Position numbers and translations under genes: made by a program
The notes under the pieces: model-generated
Told to the model about the DNA's origin: nothing
Seen by the model: the letters and a program-made list of their open reading frames with translations, nothing else
The model's database searches: none
In this document: piece after piece, positions 47,469-55,367 of the stretch
Layout of the letters: each line of letters starts with the position of its first letter
Position numbering within the stretch: position 1 is the stretch's first letter
Origin: Cohaesibacter haloalkalitolerans
GTDB lineage: Bacteria > Pseudomonadota > Alphaproteobacteria > Rhizobiales > Cohaesibacteraceae
Direction: 5' to 3'
NCBI RefSeq assembly: GCF_003574655.1
Contig: NZ_QNUM01000003.1
Location: 310,001 to 374,000 of the forward strand
DNA: 64,000 nt

Positions 47469-47792
47469 GATATTGTTCCTCCAAACTCCCATGAATTCGA
47501 TCGCTATCGAACGATGAAAATGTCATATTGCCATATTGATAGATTGTCAAACAATATTACAGTTTGACGATTTTAGCAAAGGAACAGATTGGGCGCAAAA
47601 TGCAGCCAGAGGATTGAAATACATACAAAAACACCTTCCGATCAGGTCTGACCAGAAGGTGGTGATATCGCACAGGATTGGGAAAAATGGGCAGAAAGAC
47701 GGGAAAGTTGGACTCGCAAAGCGCCCTTGCCTGCCAGCCAGCCCCACCTGAGAAGCCAAGAACACGAGGAGCGCAAGACACAAGTCTCAGGC
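47469..47792. other. Upstream region of the TRAP operon
   Basis: A 324-base gap. The part near dctP is AT-rich and holds the promoter and operator described separately. The rest (47560-47792) contains no gene I can support and leads to the 3' end of the cupin gene. Confidence 0.55.
47522..47555 (-). promoter_or_regulatory. Promoter and GntR-type operator of the TRAP operon
   Basis: On the minus strand TTGACA (47550-47545), a 17-base spacer and TATGAC (47527-47522) make a near-ideal sigma70-like promoter. The palindrome ATTGTCAAACAAT (47543-47555; ATTGT-N3-ACAAT) covers the -35. FadR/FCD-type GntR proteins bind similar TNGTNNNACNA sites, so repression by the embedded regulator is a direct prediction. 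Sequence match is seen; binding is inferred. Confidence 0.65.
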
Positions 47793-48104
47793 CTAGATGC
47801 TTCCGGCCTTCTCGATCACAAGGACCCGGGCCGGACCGTCCGGGCTGGCAAAATGTTCATCCCCATCTTCGGCGTGGAAAATATCCCCTGCCCTCAGTCG
47901 CAGAACCTCTTCGGCTCCGTCCCGACGAATATGCATGTCGACCACGCCATCCAGAACCACAAACACCTCGGGGCCATCATTGACGTGCCATTGATAGGGC
48001 GCATCCGTCCAGTGAAGACGCACTGTGGCACCCTCGATGCGTTCGATATCCAGGGCCTCCCACGCCCTCGTTCCGGTGAATGCGCTCGCAGTAAACTTTC
48101 TCAT
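47793..48104 (-). CDS. Small cupin-domain protein
   Basis: A 103-residue single-cupin protein. The cupin motifs are visible in APYQWHVNDGPEVFVVLDG and GDIFHAEDGDEHFA, with several histidines able to bind a metal. Such small cupins include sugar-acid or amino-acid related binding proteins and isomerases; no specific function can be assigned. AAGGA lies before the ATG at 48104; longer in-frame starts run into the divergent regulator's promoter. It is divergent from an Lrp/AsnC regulator 110 bases away, which probably controls it. Confidence 0.8.
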   Translation of the reverse strand: MRKFTASAFTGTRAWEALDIERIEGATVRLHWTDAPYQWHVNDGPEVFVVLDGVVDMHIRRDGAEEVLRLRAGDIFHAEDGDEHFASPDGPARVLVIEKAGSI

Positions 48105-48214
48105 ATGCCATCCTTTGTCCATCGGGGCTTTGTGCCAACCCGAGAGCATGATAAGAGCAAAGCGCAAAGCAGGAAACTTGCGTTCCGACGGAATGCGCCT
48201 GCCAATCGAGGGAA

Positions 48215-48634
48215 ATGCAGTTGGATCAGACGGACAAGCGCATAATGGCAATTCTTGAACGGGATGGCCGGATCAGCGCAGCTGAACTCGGGCGACAGAT
48301 CGGCCTGTCGCGAACTGCCGTACAGGACAGGATTTCCAGACTGGAATCCAACGGGACGATCACCGGCTATCATGCCAGGCTGTCGCCATCAGGGGACAGT
48401 CTGATCCGGGCGATCCTGTTTGTCAAAATCGCCATCCGCCCCTGCGAGAAGGCCCTCCTCTGGCTGTCAGGGCTGGAAGGAGTGCAGGAAGTGGCGTCCC
48501 TCTCTGGCGACATTGATGCAGTCGTGCGCTGCGCCGTACCGGACCTCAATGCTTTGACGAAATTGAACGACAGGATAGGTGCCAGCGAGCTGATCACAAG
48601 CTCGACATCCAGCATCATCCTGCGTCAGCTTTGA
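48215..48634 (+). CDS. Lrp/AsnC-family regulator
   Basis: A 139-residue transcription factor. The N-terminal helix-turn-helix is DKRIMAILERDGRISAAELG and LSRTAVQDRISRLESNGTI; the C-terminal RAM/ligand domain follows from about residue 65. Members usually sense amino acids and control an adjacent divergent gene or an exporter. GAGG lies just before the ATG. The neighbours are a divergent cupin gene and a convergent LysE-type exporter gene, so amino-acid efflux is a plausible theme. Confidence 0.9.
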   Translation: MQLDQTDKRIMAILERDGRISAAELGRQIGLSRTAVQDRISRLESNGTITGYHARLSPSGDSLIRAILFVKIAIRPCEKALLWLSGLEGVQEVASLSGDIDAVVRCAVPDLNALTKLNDRIGASELITSSTSSIILRQL

Positions 48635-48686
48635 CGAAAGAATACCATTTCATTTCTTAAGAAACAAAACGATAAGCGCAGGTTTT

Positions 48687-49310
48687 CTAGCGCTGAGTAA
48701 GAGCCAGCTTGGCCCCGAGCGCAACGAATGTTGCTGCGAAGCCGCGTTTCAGCCAGGTCATGACCTGCGGTTGCGACAACAGCTTGTCCCTCACCGAAGC
48801 CGCAGCAGCCGCCACCATTGCAAACACCACGAATGTCATCGCCATGAACACGGCACTCAACACGACCATATCCGCCAGCGGACTGGTCGTGTTGATATCA
48901 ATGAACTGCGGCAGGAACGCCAGAAAGAAAATCGACAGTTTCGGATTGAGCAGGTTGAGCAGAATGCCGTCCCGCATGACACCAACCGCTGTCTTCTTGT
49001 GCGGCTCATCACCTTTGAGCTGGTCGGGGTCGAACTGTTCCTTGTCCTTCATCATCCGATAGGCCATGAACAGCAGATAGGCGACACCGGCAAACTTGAC
49101 CATCTGAAAGGCCATGGCACTGGCATGCAACAGGGCAGCCACCCCGAGCGCAGCGGCAGTCATGTGGGAAAGGATCGAGAGCGTACCCCCGAGCGCGGCC
49201 AGCACACCCATGCGCAAGCCCCGGCGCAAGGTAATCAGCAGCGTGTAGATCATGCCCGTCCCCGGCGTAACCACAATGAACAGTGAGGTGATGAAAAACT
49301 CGACCGACAT
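48687..49310 (-). CDS. LysE/RhtB-family amino-acid exporter
   Basis: A 207-residue inner-membrane protein of the LysE superfamily with about six hydrophobic segments. The typical N-terminus is FFITSLFIVVTPGTGMIYTL, followed by RRGLRMGVLAALGGTLSILSH and the loop GILLNLLNPKLSIFFLAFLPQF. Substrates of relatives are lysine, homoserine, threonine or other amino acids. The ATG at 49310 has GGGGGAG upstream; longer in-frame starts are not plausible. It converges on the Lrp/AsnC gene, which may regulate it. Confidence 0.92.
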   Translation of the reverse strand: MSVEFFITSLFIVVTPGTGMIYTLLITLRRGLRMGVLAALGGTLSILSHMTAAALGVAALLHASAMAFQMVKFAGVAYLLFMAYRMMKDKEQFDPDQLKGDEPHKKTAVGVMRDGILLNLLNPKLSIFFLAFLPQFIDINTTSPLADMVVLSAVFMAMTFVVFAMVAAAAASVRDKLLSQPQVMTWLKRGFAATFVALGAKLALTQR

Positions 49311-49417
49311 GACGCTCCCCCTGAAATGCACAAAGAACAATGCCCGAAAGCATAGAGAAGCATACAGCCCAAAGAGCTGCTCGACAATTGTAACATTTCC
49401 GATGAAATCAAAGTGAG

Positions 49418-49759
49418 CTATCTGCCAAGTTCGAGAAATTTGCACTTGTTCATCGTATGAAATTCGGTGATGACGAACTGCTCCTTGCCTTTCAGTTTGA
49501 AACGGCAACCAAAGCGCGCGCCGCCATAGGGCAGGATATTCGCGTCAACCTTGATTTTCTCTTCCACATTGAGACACATGACATCACCAACCGGCAGATT
49601 GCGTTCAATGTCACCATTCTCACTCTGCATCAGAATATAGAGCGTGCGCCCGGCCCCGTTTTCGAGACAGGCCGCAGAGGCCGACAGCCCACACAGCATT
49701 ATCAAGCCGACACAAGAAACAAGAGTTCTAACACCGGCGAACAAAAAGCGTCTTTTCAT
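49418..49759 (-). CDS. Small exported protein of unknown function
   Basis: A 113-residue protein with a clear signal peptide (LVSCVGLIMLCGLSASAA, about residues 10-29). The mature part is about 85 residues with four cysteines (in AACLENG, VMCLNVE, RFGCRFK and NKCKFLE), which could form two disulfides. I recognise no family. AAAGGG precedes the ATG at 49759; a longer frame upstream has no ribosome-binding site. It stands alone between the LysE gene and amn. Confidence 0.7.
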   Translation of the reverse strand: MKRRFLFAGVRTLVSCVGLIMLCGLSASAACLENGAGRTLYILMQSENGDIERNLPVGDVMCLNVEEKIKVDANILPYGGARFGCRFKLKGKEQFVITEFHTMNKCKFLELGR

Positions 49760-50055
49760 AAGAACAACCCTTTCGGCACGGCAGGAATTCAGCCACAATG
49801 ACGCATACAGCGCGCGTATTACACCACGACTCAAACCACTATAAATTGCACTTTGTAAAAAAACTGAAAAGAGGTAGGTATTTTCATAGATCACCTTGCC
49901 TCACTATCTATAACCATCAGTAAAGTCTTCGCAAATCAGTAGGAAGCCTGTTGTCGCACACTTAAATGCAACACAATCACCTCTATTGTTGCCCAGATCA
50001 TATTTTTCCTTGACCTTTTCGGCGAAACAGCAGAAAAGGCCAGAGGAAAAGGAGA

Positions 50056-51552
50056 ATGAAAAGAATGAAAACAGCCTTTTCCACGATCGCGCCGGATCGC
50101 TTCAGCCATGAAACATTCCGTGACGCCGAGGCTGCAATCCAGCGGCTGCTGGATATTTACGAAGTCCATACCGAATTCCTCAGAGAAGCCTTCACGCGTG
50201 TCGCCCGCAATGATGTTCCCTCCACGGGACGCTATCGCGCAACTTACCCTGAAATCCGCATGACGACCGACACGCACGCGCAGATCGACTCGCGCCTGTC
50301 CTTCGGCCACGTTCCTGGCCCCGGCACCTATACGACCACCATCACGCGACCGGATCTCTTCAGCCACTATCTCAAGCAACAGATCGAGCTGCTGCTGTCA
50401 AACCACAACGTGGCCATCGAGGTCGGCCCATCCGACACGCCGATCCCCATCCATTTTGCCTGGCCAAATGGCATGAATGTCGAAGGCGCCTTGCCCGAAA
50501 CGTGGTCCCGTCCGCTGCGCGACGTATTCGATGTGCCGGATCTGGCCATTACCGATGATGCCATCGTCAACGGAACACAGCATTACGGTCCGGATGATAT
50601 CGTGCCCCTCGCCCCCTTCACCGGGCCGCGCATCGACTATTCCCTGCACCGTCTGGCACACTACACCGCGACAAAGCCGGAGCATTTCCAGAATTTCGTC
50701 CTGTTCACCAACTATCAGTTCTATATCGATGAATTCGTGAACTGGGCCAAAGAACAGATGGCCTCGGGATCGACCGAATATGAAGCTTTCGTAGAAGTTG
50801 GCAATCAGATTATTCCGTCAGGCAGCACCGAGCCGGTCGAAGGCGAAGCCCCTGCCCACCAGCCGCAAATGCCCGCCTATCACCTGAAACGCCCGAACCG
50901 CGACGGCATCACGCTGGTCAATATCGGCGTCGGACCATCCAACGCCAAGACCATCACGGACCACATCGCGGTACTTCGCCCGCACGCCTGGCTCATGCTG
51001 GGCCACTGTGCCGGCCTGCGCAACACCCAGCGCCTTGGCGACTATGTTCTGGCACACGGCTATGTCCGCGAAGATCACGTACTGGATGCCGACTTGCCGA
51101 CTTGGGTTCCCATTCCGGCCCTTGCTGAAATCCAGGTTGCCCTCGAAGATGCAGTTGCCGACATCACCGGCCTCAAGAATTATGAACTCAAGCGCATCAT
51201 GCGTACGGGAACGGTTGCCAGCATCGACAACAGGAACTGGGAGTTGCGTGACCATCGCGAACCCGTTGAACGCTTGTCCCAGTCCCGTGCCATCGGCCTC
51301 GACATGGAATCAGCCACCATCGCAGCCAACGGCTTCCGCTTCCGCGTGCCCTATGGCACCCTGCTCTGTGTCTCGGACAAGCCATTACATGGCGAGCTGA
51401 AGCTGCCCGGCATGGCGAGTGACTTCTACACGCAACAGGTTCAGCAGCATCTCAAGATTGGCATCAAGGCCATGGAAACCCTGCGCAAAATGCCCGTTGA
51501 ACGGCTGCATTCACGCAAGCTTCGCAGCTTCGCCGAGACGGCGTTCCAGTAA
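50056..51552 (+). CDS. amn: AMP nucleosidase
   Basis: A 498-residue enzyme that hydrolyses AMP to adenine and ribose 5-phosphate, regulating adenylate pools. The N-terminal AMN domain (about 1-200) includes TYPEIRMTTDTHAQIDSRL and GHVPGPGTYTTTITRPDLF. The C-terminal nucleoside phosphorylase-like domain contains GPSNAKTITDHIAVLRPHA, GHCAGLRNTQRLGDYVLAH and IGLDMESATIAANG, where the Asp-Met-Glu block binds ribose. Length is normal. AAAAGGAGA lies directly before the ATG; an ATG three codons later has better spacing and is an alternative start. Confidence 0.95.
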   Translation: MKRMKTAFSTIAPDRFSHETFRDAEAAIQRLLDIYEVHTEFLREAFTRVARNDVPSTGRYRATYPEIRMTTDTHAQIDSRLSFGHVPGPGTYTTTITRPDLFSHYLKQQIELLLSNHNVAIEVGPSDTPIPIHFAWPNGMNVEGALPETWSRPLRDVFDVPDLAITDDAIVNGTQHYGPDDIVPLAPFTGPRIDYSLHRLAHYTATKPEHFQNFVLFTNYQFYIDEFVNWAKEQMASGSTEYEAFVEVGNQIIPSGSTEPVEGEAPAHQPQMPAYHLKRPNRDGITLVNIGVGPSNAKTITDHIAVLRPHAWLMLGHCAGLRNTQRLGDYVLAHGYVREDHVLDADLPTWVPIPALAEIQVALEDAVADITGLKNYELKRIMRTGTVASIDNRNWELRDHREPVERLSQSRAIGLDMESATIAANGFRFRVPYGTLLCVSDKPLHGELKLPGMASDFYTQQVQQHLKIGIKAMETLRKMPVERLHSRKLRSFAETAFQ

Positions 51553-51587
51553 GGACCCGGGCATCAGCTTCATTTCGTTGGAAATAA

Positions 51588-51614
51588 AAAAGGCAGCGTC
51601 ACGCTGCCTTTTCT
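51588..51614. terminator. Terminator between amn and the first EAL gene
   Basis: AGGCAGC, a five-base loop and GCTGCCT, flanked by A and T runs. The stem overlaps the stop codon region of the convergent EAL gene, so one structure serves both transcripts. Confidence 0.85.
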
Positions 51615-53212
51615 GCATCTGAGCCGGACTCCAATCCCTCGGGTGGCTTGCTGACCTCATCCTTGCGGCGCCTTGCCACTTTCATCAACTCGCAGAAAGA
51701 AGCCCCGGGAAGCGGCGGTGCAAACAGATAGCCTTGAGCGGCTGAGACCCCCATCTTGCGCAACTGGATGACCTGCTCTTCGGTTTCCACCCCTTCGGCG
51801 ATAACGCCGATGTTGAGCCGCTTGGCCAGCGAAATCAGCCCCTGCACCAGCTCAAGACCGGCAAAACCACCTTCCAGCGCGTCAATCAGCAGCTTGTCGA
51901 GCTTGACGATATCGACATTGATCGACGTCAGGTTATAGAGCCCGCTATGCCCTGAGCCGACATCATCAAGAGCAATCTCCGCACCGAGAGCGCGGATCTG
52001 GCTGATGACGTCAATGGCCAGATCCATATGCTGGATCGGAACACGGTCCGATATTTCAAAAATCAGATTGGAGAAGCCGAGCTTGCTGTCCTTGAAAACA
52101 TCCTCGATATCAGTCACGATGGAATCGTCAATCATCTGGTGCGAGAACAGATTGAGGGCCACCTTGAAGACCTGCCCCTCCATCACCACCGGATCGAGCA
52201 TCTCGCAGCTCTGCCGCATGATATGGCAGGTCACCTCGCGGGTAAGGCGATAGTTCTGCGCCAGCGGAATGAATTCCCCCGGAGAAACAACGCTTCCATC
52301 AGGCTTGTTCCAGCGCGCCAGCACCTCACAGCCCATGATCGCACCGGTATCCAGATGGATAATCGGCTGCATATAGGGAACAATCTCGCCGTTTTCGATT
52401 GCATCCAGAATGATGTCCGCGCCAGTGGCACGATAGCGTCCGAAATGCCAGCCAATGCCCATCAGAATGAGACCGATGAACGCGCCAATCAGGTTGATGA
52501 AGTCCCGCTTGTCCTGCGTGACTGCAGCAATGGCCGCCTCGGAAACGGCCATCTGGACTTCGAAGGGCAGAAACTCGGAACTCTCGGAAACACGGTCAAT
52601 AAACGCGCCACCCGACTCCTCCGGCTCCAGAATGAACCAGTGGCTGTCTCCGATCAGTGACAGCATGGCATAGCGATAGCCCCTGAGATCGTTGCGCACG
52701 GGATCAAGCCGGATCAATTCCCCGGGTATCCGCGCCACGAGCCGCCGTCCACTGGCAACATGCCGGACAACAAGCAGCGACGGGATGGCATCCTGGCCGC
52801 TCTCAGCCGACAGCGAAAGCGTGATGTCCCTGCCATTGGATTGATAGGCCGGAAGTAGTCCGGTCTGCCGGGCCGACTGCCCCAGATCCGTACACACCAG
52901 ATTGCCAGCCCGGTCCACCAGCCCAATGGTGTCAATCCATGCAGTGGAGCGCGCTGCCTCGCTGTAGCGATAGCGATGATCACTGGTGCACGAAAGTCCG
53001 GGAGACTTGGCCAGCTCGTTGAGTACGTTGATGGCCGCTTCCGTTGCCTTTTCCACTCGCTCAAGCATCAGGTCGGCGGAAATGGTCAGATCAGCCTTGA
53101 TATCCTTCTCGGCCTGCCAGCGCATGACATATTGCATACCGGTGGTAAGCATCCCCGCCACAGCAGCAGCCAATAGCGTGTATCCGGCCATTTTTCTGGC
53201 ATTTCTGATCAT
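51599..53212 (-). CDS. Membrane-bound EAL-domain c-di-GMP phosphodiesterase, CSS-type sensor (copy 1)
   Basis: A 537-residue inner-membrane protein. Helix 1 is near residues 10-30 and helix 2 near 235-258 (FINLIGAFIGLILMGIGWHF), enclosing a periplasmic domain of the CSS-motif type that senses redox or ligands. The first cysteine is in LSCTSDHRYRY and the second in NLVCTDLG. The EAL domain (about 265-515) has all key residues: CEVLARW, VALNLFSHQM, IFEISDR, ALDDVGSGHS, VKLDKLLID and AEGVETEEQ with AQGYLF. Active hydrolysis of c-di-GMP is expected. GAGGCGAC precedes the ATG. A paralogue lies directly upstream on the same strand. Confidence 0.92.
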   Translation of the reverse strand: MIRNARKMAGYTLLAAAVAGMLTTGMQYVMRWQAEKDIKADLTISADLMLERVEKATEAAINVLNELAKSPGLSCTSDHRYRYSEAARSTAWIDTIGLVDRAGNLVCTDLGQSARQTGLLPAYQSNGRDITLSLSAESGQDAIPSLLVVRHVASGRRLVARIPGELIRLDPVRNDLRGYRYAMLSLIGDSHWFILEPEESGGAFIDRVSESSEFLPFEVQMAVSEAAIAAVTQDKRDFINLIGAFIGLILMGIGWHFGRYRATGADIILDAIENGEIVPYMQPIIHLDTGAIMGCEVLARWNKPDGSVVSPGEFIPLAQNYRLTREVTCHIMRQSCEMLDPVVMEGQVFKVALNLFSHQMIDDSIVTDIEDVFKDSKLGFSNLIFEISDRVPIQHMDLAIDVISQIRALGAEIALDDVGSGHSGLYNLTSINVDIVKLDKLLIDALEGGFAGLELVQGLISLAKRLNIGVIAEGVETEEQVIQLRKMGVSAAQGYLFAPPLPGASFCELMKVARRRKDEVSKPPEGLESGSDAEKAA

Positions 53213-53390
53213 GTCGCCTCGCCAAGGTAAATCGAGCCGATTTGACCATAAATCAGTGAAAATTCTGTTGATTTTTTTGAAACTTATCCAACTTTCCCGG
53301 CACTTTGGCAGTTGTCACAACCAGCAAGAAGCAGAAGCAATTCCAAGGGATGAACAGACGGGGTAGCGCCCTCCGCCCCATGCAGAGAGC

Positions 53391-55037
53391 TCAGGAAGCG
53401 AGGTCCGCCTTGCGTCGGTCCGGACCGTCTTCAATGGCCTTCCGCCGGTGCACACCCCCCAGCGCATCGACCAGTTGCAGATAGGCCGAGGCGGGCAAGG
53501 CCGGTGAGAACAGGAAGCCCTGCGCCTCATCGATACCGGACCGCCGCAGATAGTCCAGTTGCTCGTCCGTTTCCACGCCCTCGGCAACCACCACCATGTT
53601 CATACCCTTGGCCATCTGGCTGAGAGAATCAATGATAGGAACATGTTTGCTGTCAGCAGTGATGGTGTCGACAAACAACTTGTCGATCTTGATAATGTCC
53701 ATTCCCAGCTTCTGCAGATAGGCAAAGCCGCCATGGCCAGTACCGGCATCATCCAGCGCCACGCGAATCCCCAATTCCTGCATGCGCACAATGATGGCTC
53801 TGGCGCGATCAAGATTCTCGAGCGGCAGACGTTCTGTGACCTCAAACACAAGCTGACTGAACCGGACGCCGGAATTTCCGAAAACCTGCTCTGCCTCCCG
53901 GACAATTGCCAGATCATCGAAATGCCGGTTGAACAGATTGATGGCAACCTTCAGATCAGGATGGTCGGCATAGCTCACAGACAGATCCTTGGCCACCTGT
54001 TCCATCAGCAGCGCGGTCATCGGCAACGCCAGACCGGTGGATTCGGCCATGTCGATGAAATGCCCCGGCGAGACAACAGTCCCATCGGGCTTACGCCAGC
54101 GAACCAGCACTTCGCAGCCGGCCAGACGCCCGCTCTGGATATCCAGAATCGGCTGGTAATAGGGCACAAATTCCTTGCGGCGGATCGCTTTTTCAAGACT
54201 GACATAGGGGTCGGGTTTGCGCACTGCCATGCGCACGAACAGGATCATGATGAGCCCGCCAGTGAAGATGCCAAACGCATCCATCACATTGATCACCCCG
54301 TCATAGGATTCCCACACGGCATGAAATGGAACCGCAACCGAAACGACCAGTGGATAGCGAGTTGAATTGACCTCCCGCTCAATCAGATCTCGTGTCAGGT
54401 CTTCCGAAGCGGCGAACTTGTAGAAAGGCGCCCTCTCCTGCAGTCGGCTTTCCGGGGTGCTGCTGGTGACGACATCCCCGCTGTCGAGCTTCAACGACAA
54501 TCGATAGGAGTTAGCCAGATCGGTTTGCATGGACTGTTCGCCCAGACTGTCGACCCGAATGAATGCTCCAATCGACACGAACTTTGAAATGGTCCACTCC
54601 ACCAGCAGCCCGTCCTTTTCCGTCAGATCGTCCTGCACAGCCCGAAAGCTGAGATGGGGCACCGCTCCGGGAACCGCTTCGGATGCCGCCCCGAAATGGG
54701 TACTCCCTTTCATGGATGAGCAATACATATACTCGCCGTTATAGAGCAGCCCCACATCATGGATCGCCATATGGCGCATCATCATGACACGAAAGCTCTC
54801 TCTCAGCGCATCATCACAGACAGGAACCCGATAGTGCGGAAGGGTGGAAAGAACATCAACCGCATCCTGCACAAAGTCCTCTGCCCGCATGAGCGTTCGC
54901 CGGGCTGTCTGATCAAGAAAATTCTCACCCCGCGTCATGACGTAATCCCGCATGGCGATATGGGCGGCAAACAGAGGCAGCACGCCGAAAACCACGCCAA
55001 GAAACAGCAGGATTATGGAGCGAAATTGATTCTTCAA
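53391..55037 (-). CDS. Membrane-bound EAL-domain c-di-GMP phosphodiesterase, CSS-type sensor (copy 2)
   Basis: A 548-residue paralogue of the neighbouring gene. Helix 1 is near residues 7-30 (SIILLFLGVVFGVLPLFAA) and helix 2 near 248-272. The periplasmic sensor has VPVCDDALRES and the classic CSS in MYCSSMKG; redox control of such sensors by disulfide formation is known for E. coli PdeC. The EAL domain has CEVLVRW, AINLFNRHF, VFEVTERLP, ALDDAGTGHG, IKIDKLFVD and AEGVETDEQ, so it appears active. The start appears to be TTG with GGGAA eight bases upstream, since no ATG precedes the first helix. The gap to copy 1 is 178 bases. Confidence 0.92.
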   Translation of the reverse strand: MKNQFRSIILLFLGVVFGVLPLFAAHIAMRDYVMTRGENFLDQTARRTLMRAEDFVQDAVDVLSTLPHYRVPVCDDALRESFRVMMMRHMAIHDVGLLYNGEYMYCSSMKGSTHFGAASEAVPGAVPHLSFRAVQDDLTEKDGLLVEWTISKFVSIGAFIRVDSLGEQSMQTDLANSYRLSLKLDSGDVVTSSTPESRLQERAPFYKFAASEDLTRDLIEREVNSTRYPLVVSVAVPFHAVWESYDGVINVMDAFGIFTGGLIMILFVRMAVRKPDPYVSLEKAIRRKEFVPYYQPILDIQSGRLAGCEVLVRWRKPDGTVVSPGHFIDMAESTGLALPMTALLMEQVAKDLSVSYADHPDLKVAINLFNRHFDDLAIVREAEQVFGNSGVRFSQLVFEVTERLPLENLDRARAIIVRMQELGIRVALDDAGTGHGGFAYLQKLGMDIIKIDKLFVDTITADSKHVPIIDSLSQMAKGMNMVVVAEGVETDEQLDYLRRSGIDEAQGFLFSPALPASAYLQLVDALGGVHRRKAIEDGPDRRKADLAS

Positions 55038-55367
55038 GGTAAGATTCCCGTTAGTCTCCAGTGAGAGTAGCGATGGACCGCTAACATATGATTAACCATA
55101 TTCTTGCCTTGATGCTCAACCAGCATTCTTTCAAGAAATTGCTACAGCAGCACGGTTGCAAAGCGCCTGCAAATAGGCAGAATACCAACTGAATACTAGT
55201 AAAAACTACGATAGAGTGGGTTTTGACTATCACGCCGTCCGGTTCAACGCGGGATCAGCCCGGAACCTGCGGCAAAATGCGCAGATTTTGGCTCTTTCCG
55301 AGGCTGGGTTTGTAGCAATACCGATATTTGACAGGCATACTCATCAATTTTGGGGGACTCCAACCAT
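55038..55367. other. Divergent region between EAL copy 2 and the secreted protein gene
   Basis: A 330-base AT-rich gap. It includes CTAACATATGATTAACC near 55080, which is one base off the CtrA consensus TTAA-N7-TTAAC. No gene or strong hairpin is seen. It must hold the promoters of both flanking genes. Confidence 0.45.

Noticed and set aside
55080-55097. CtrA-like motif in the EAL/secreted-protein gap
   Set aside because: It differs from the full TTAA-N7-TTAAC consensus in the first half-site; chance matches of this quality are expected in the window.
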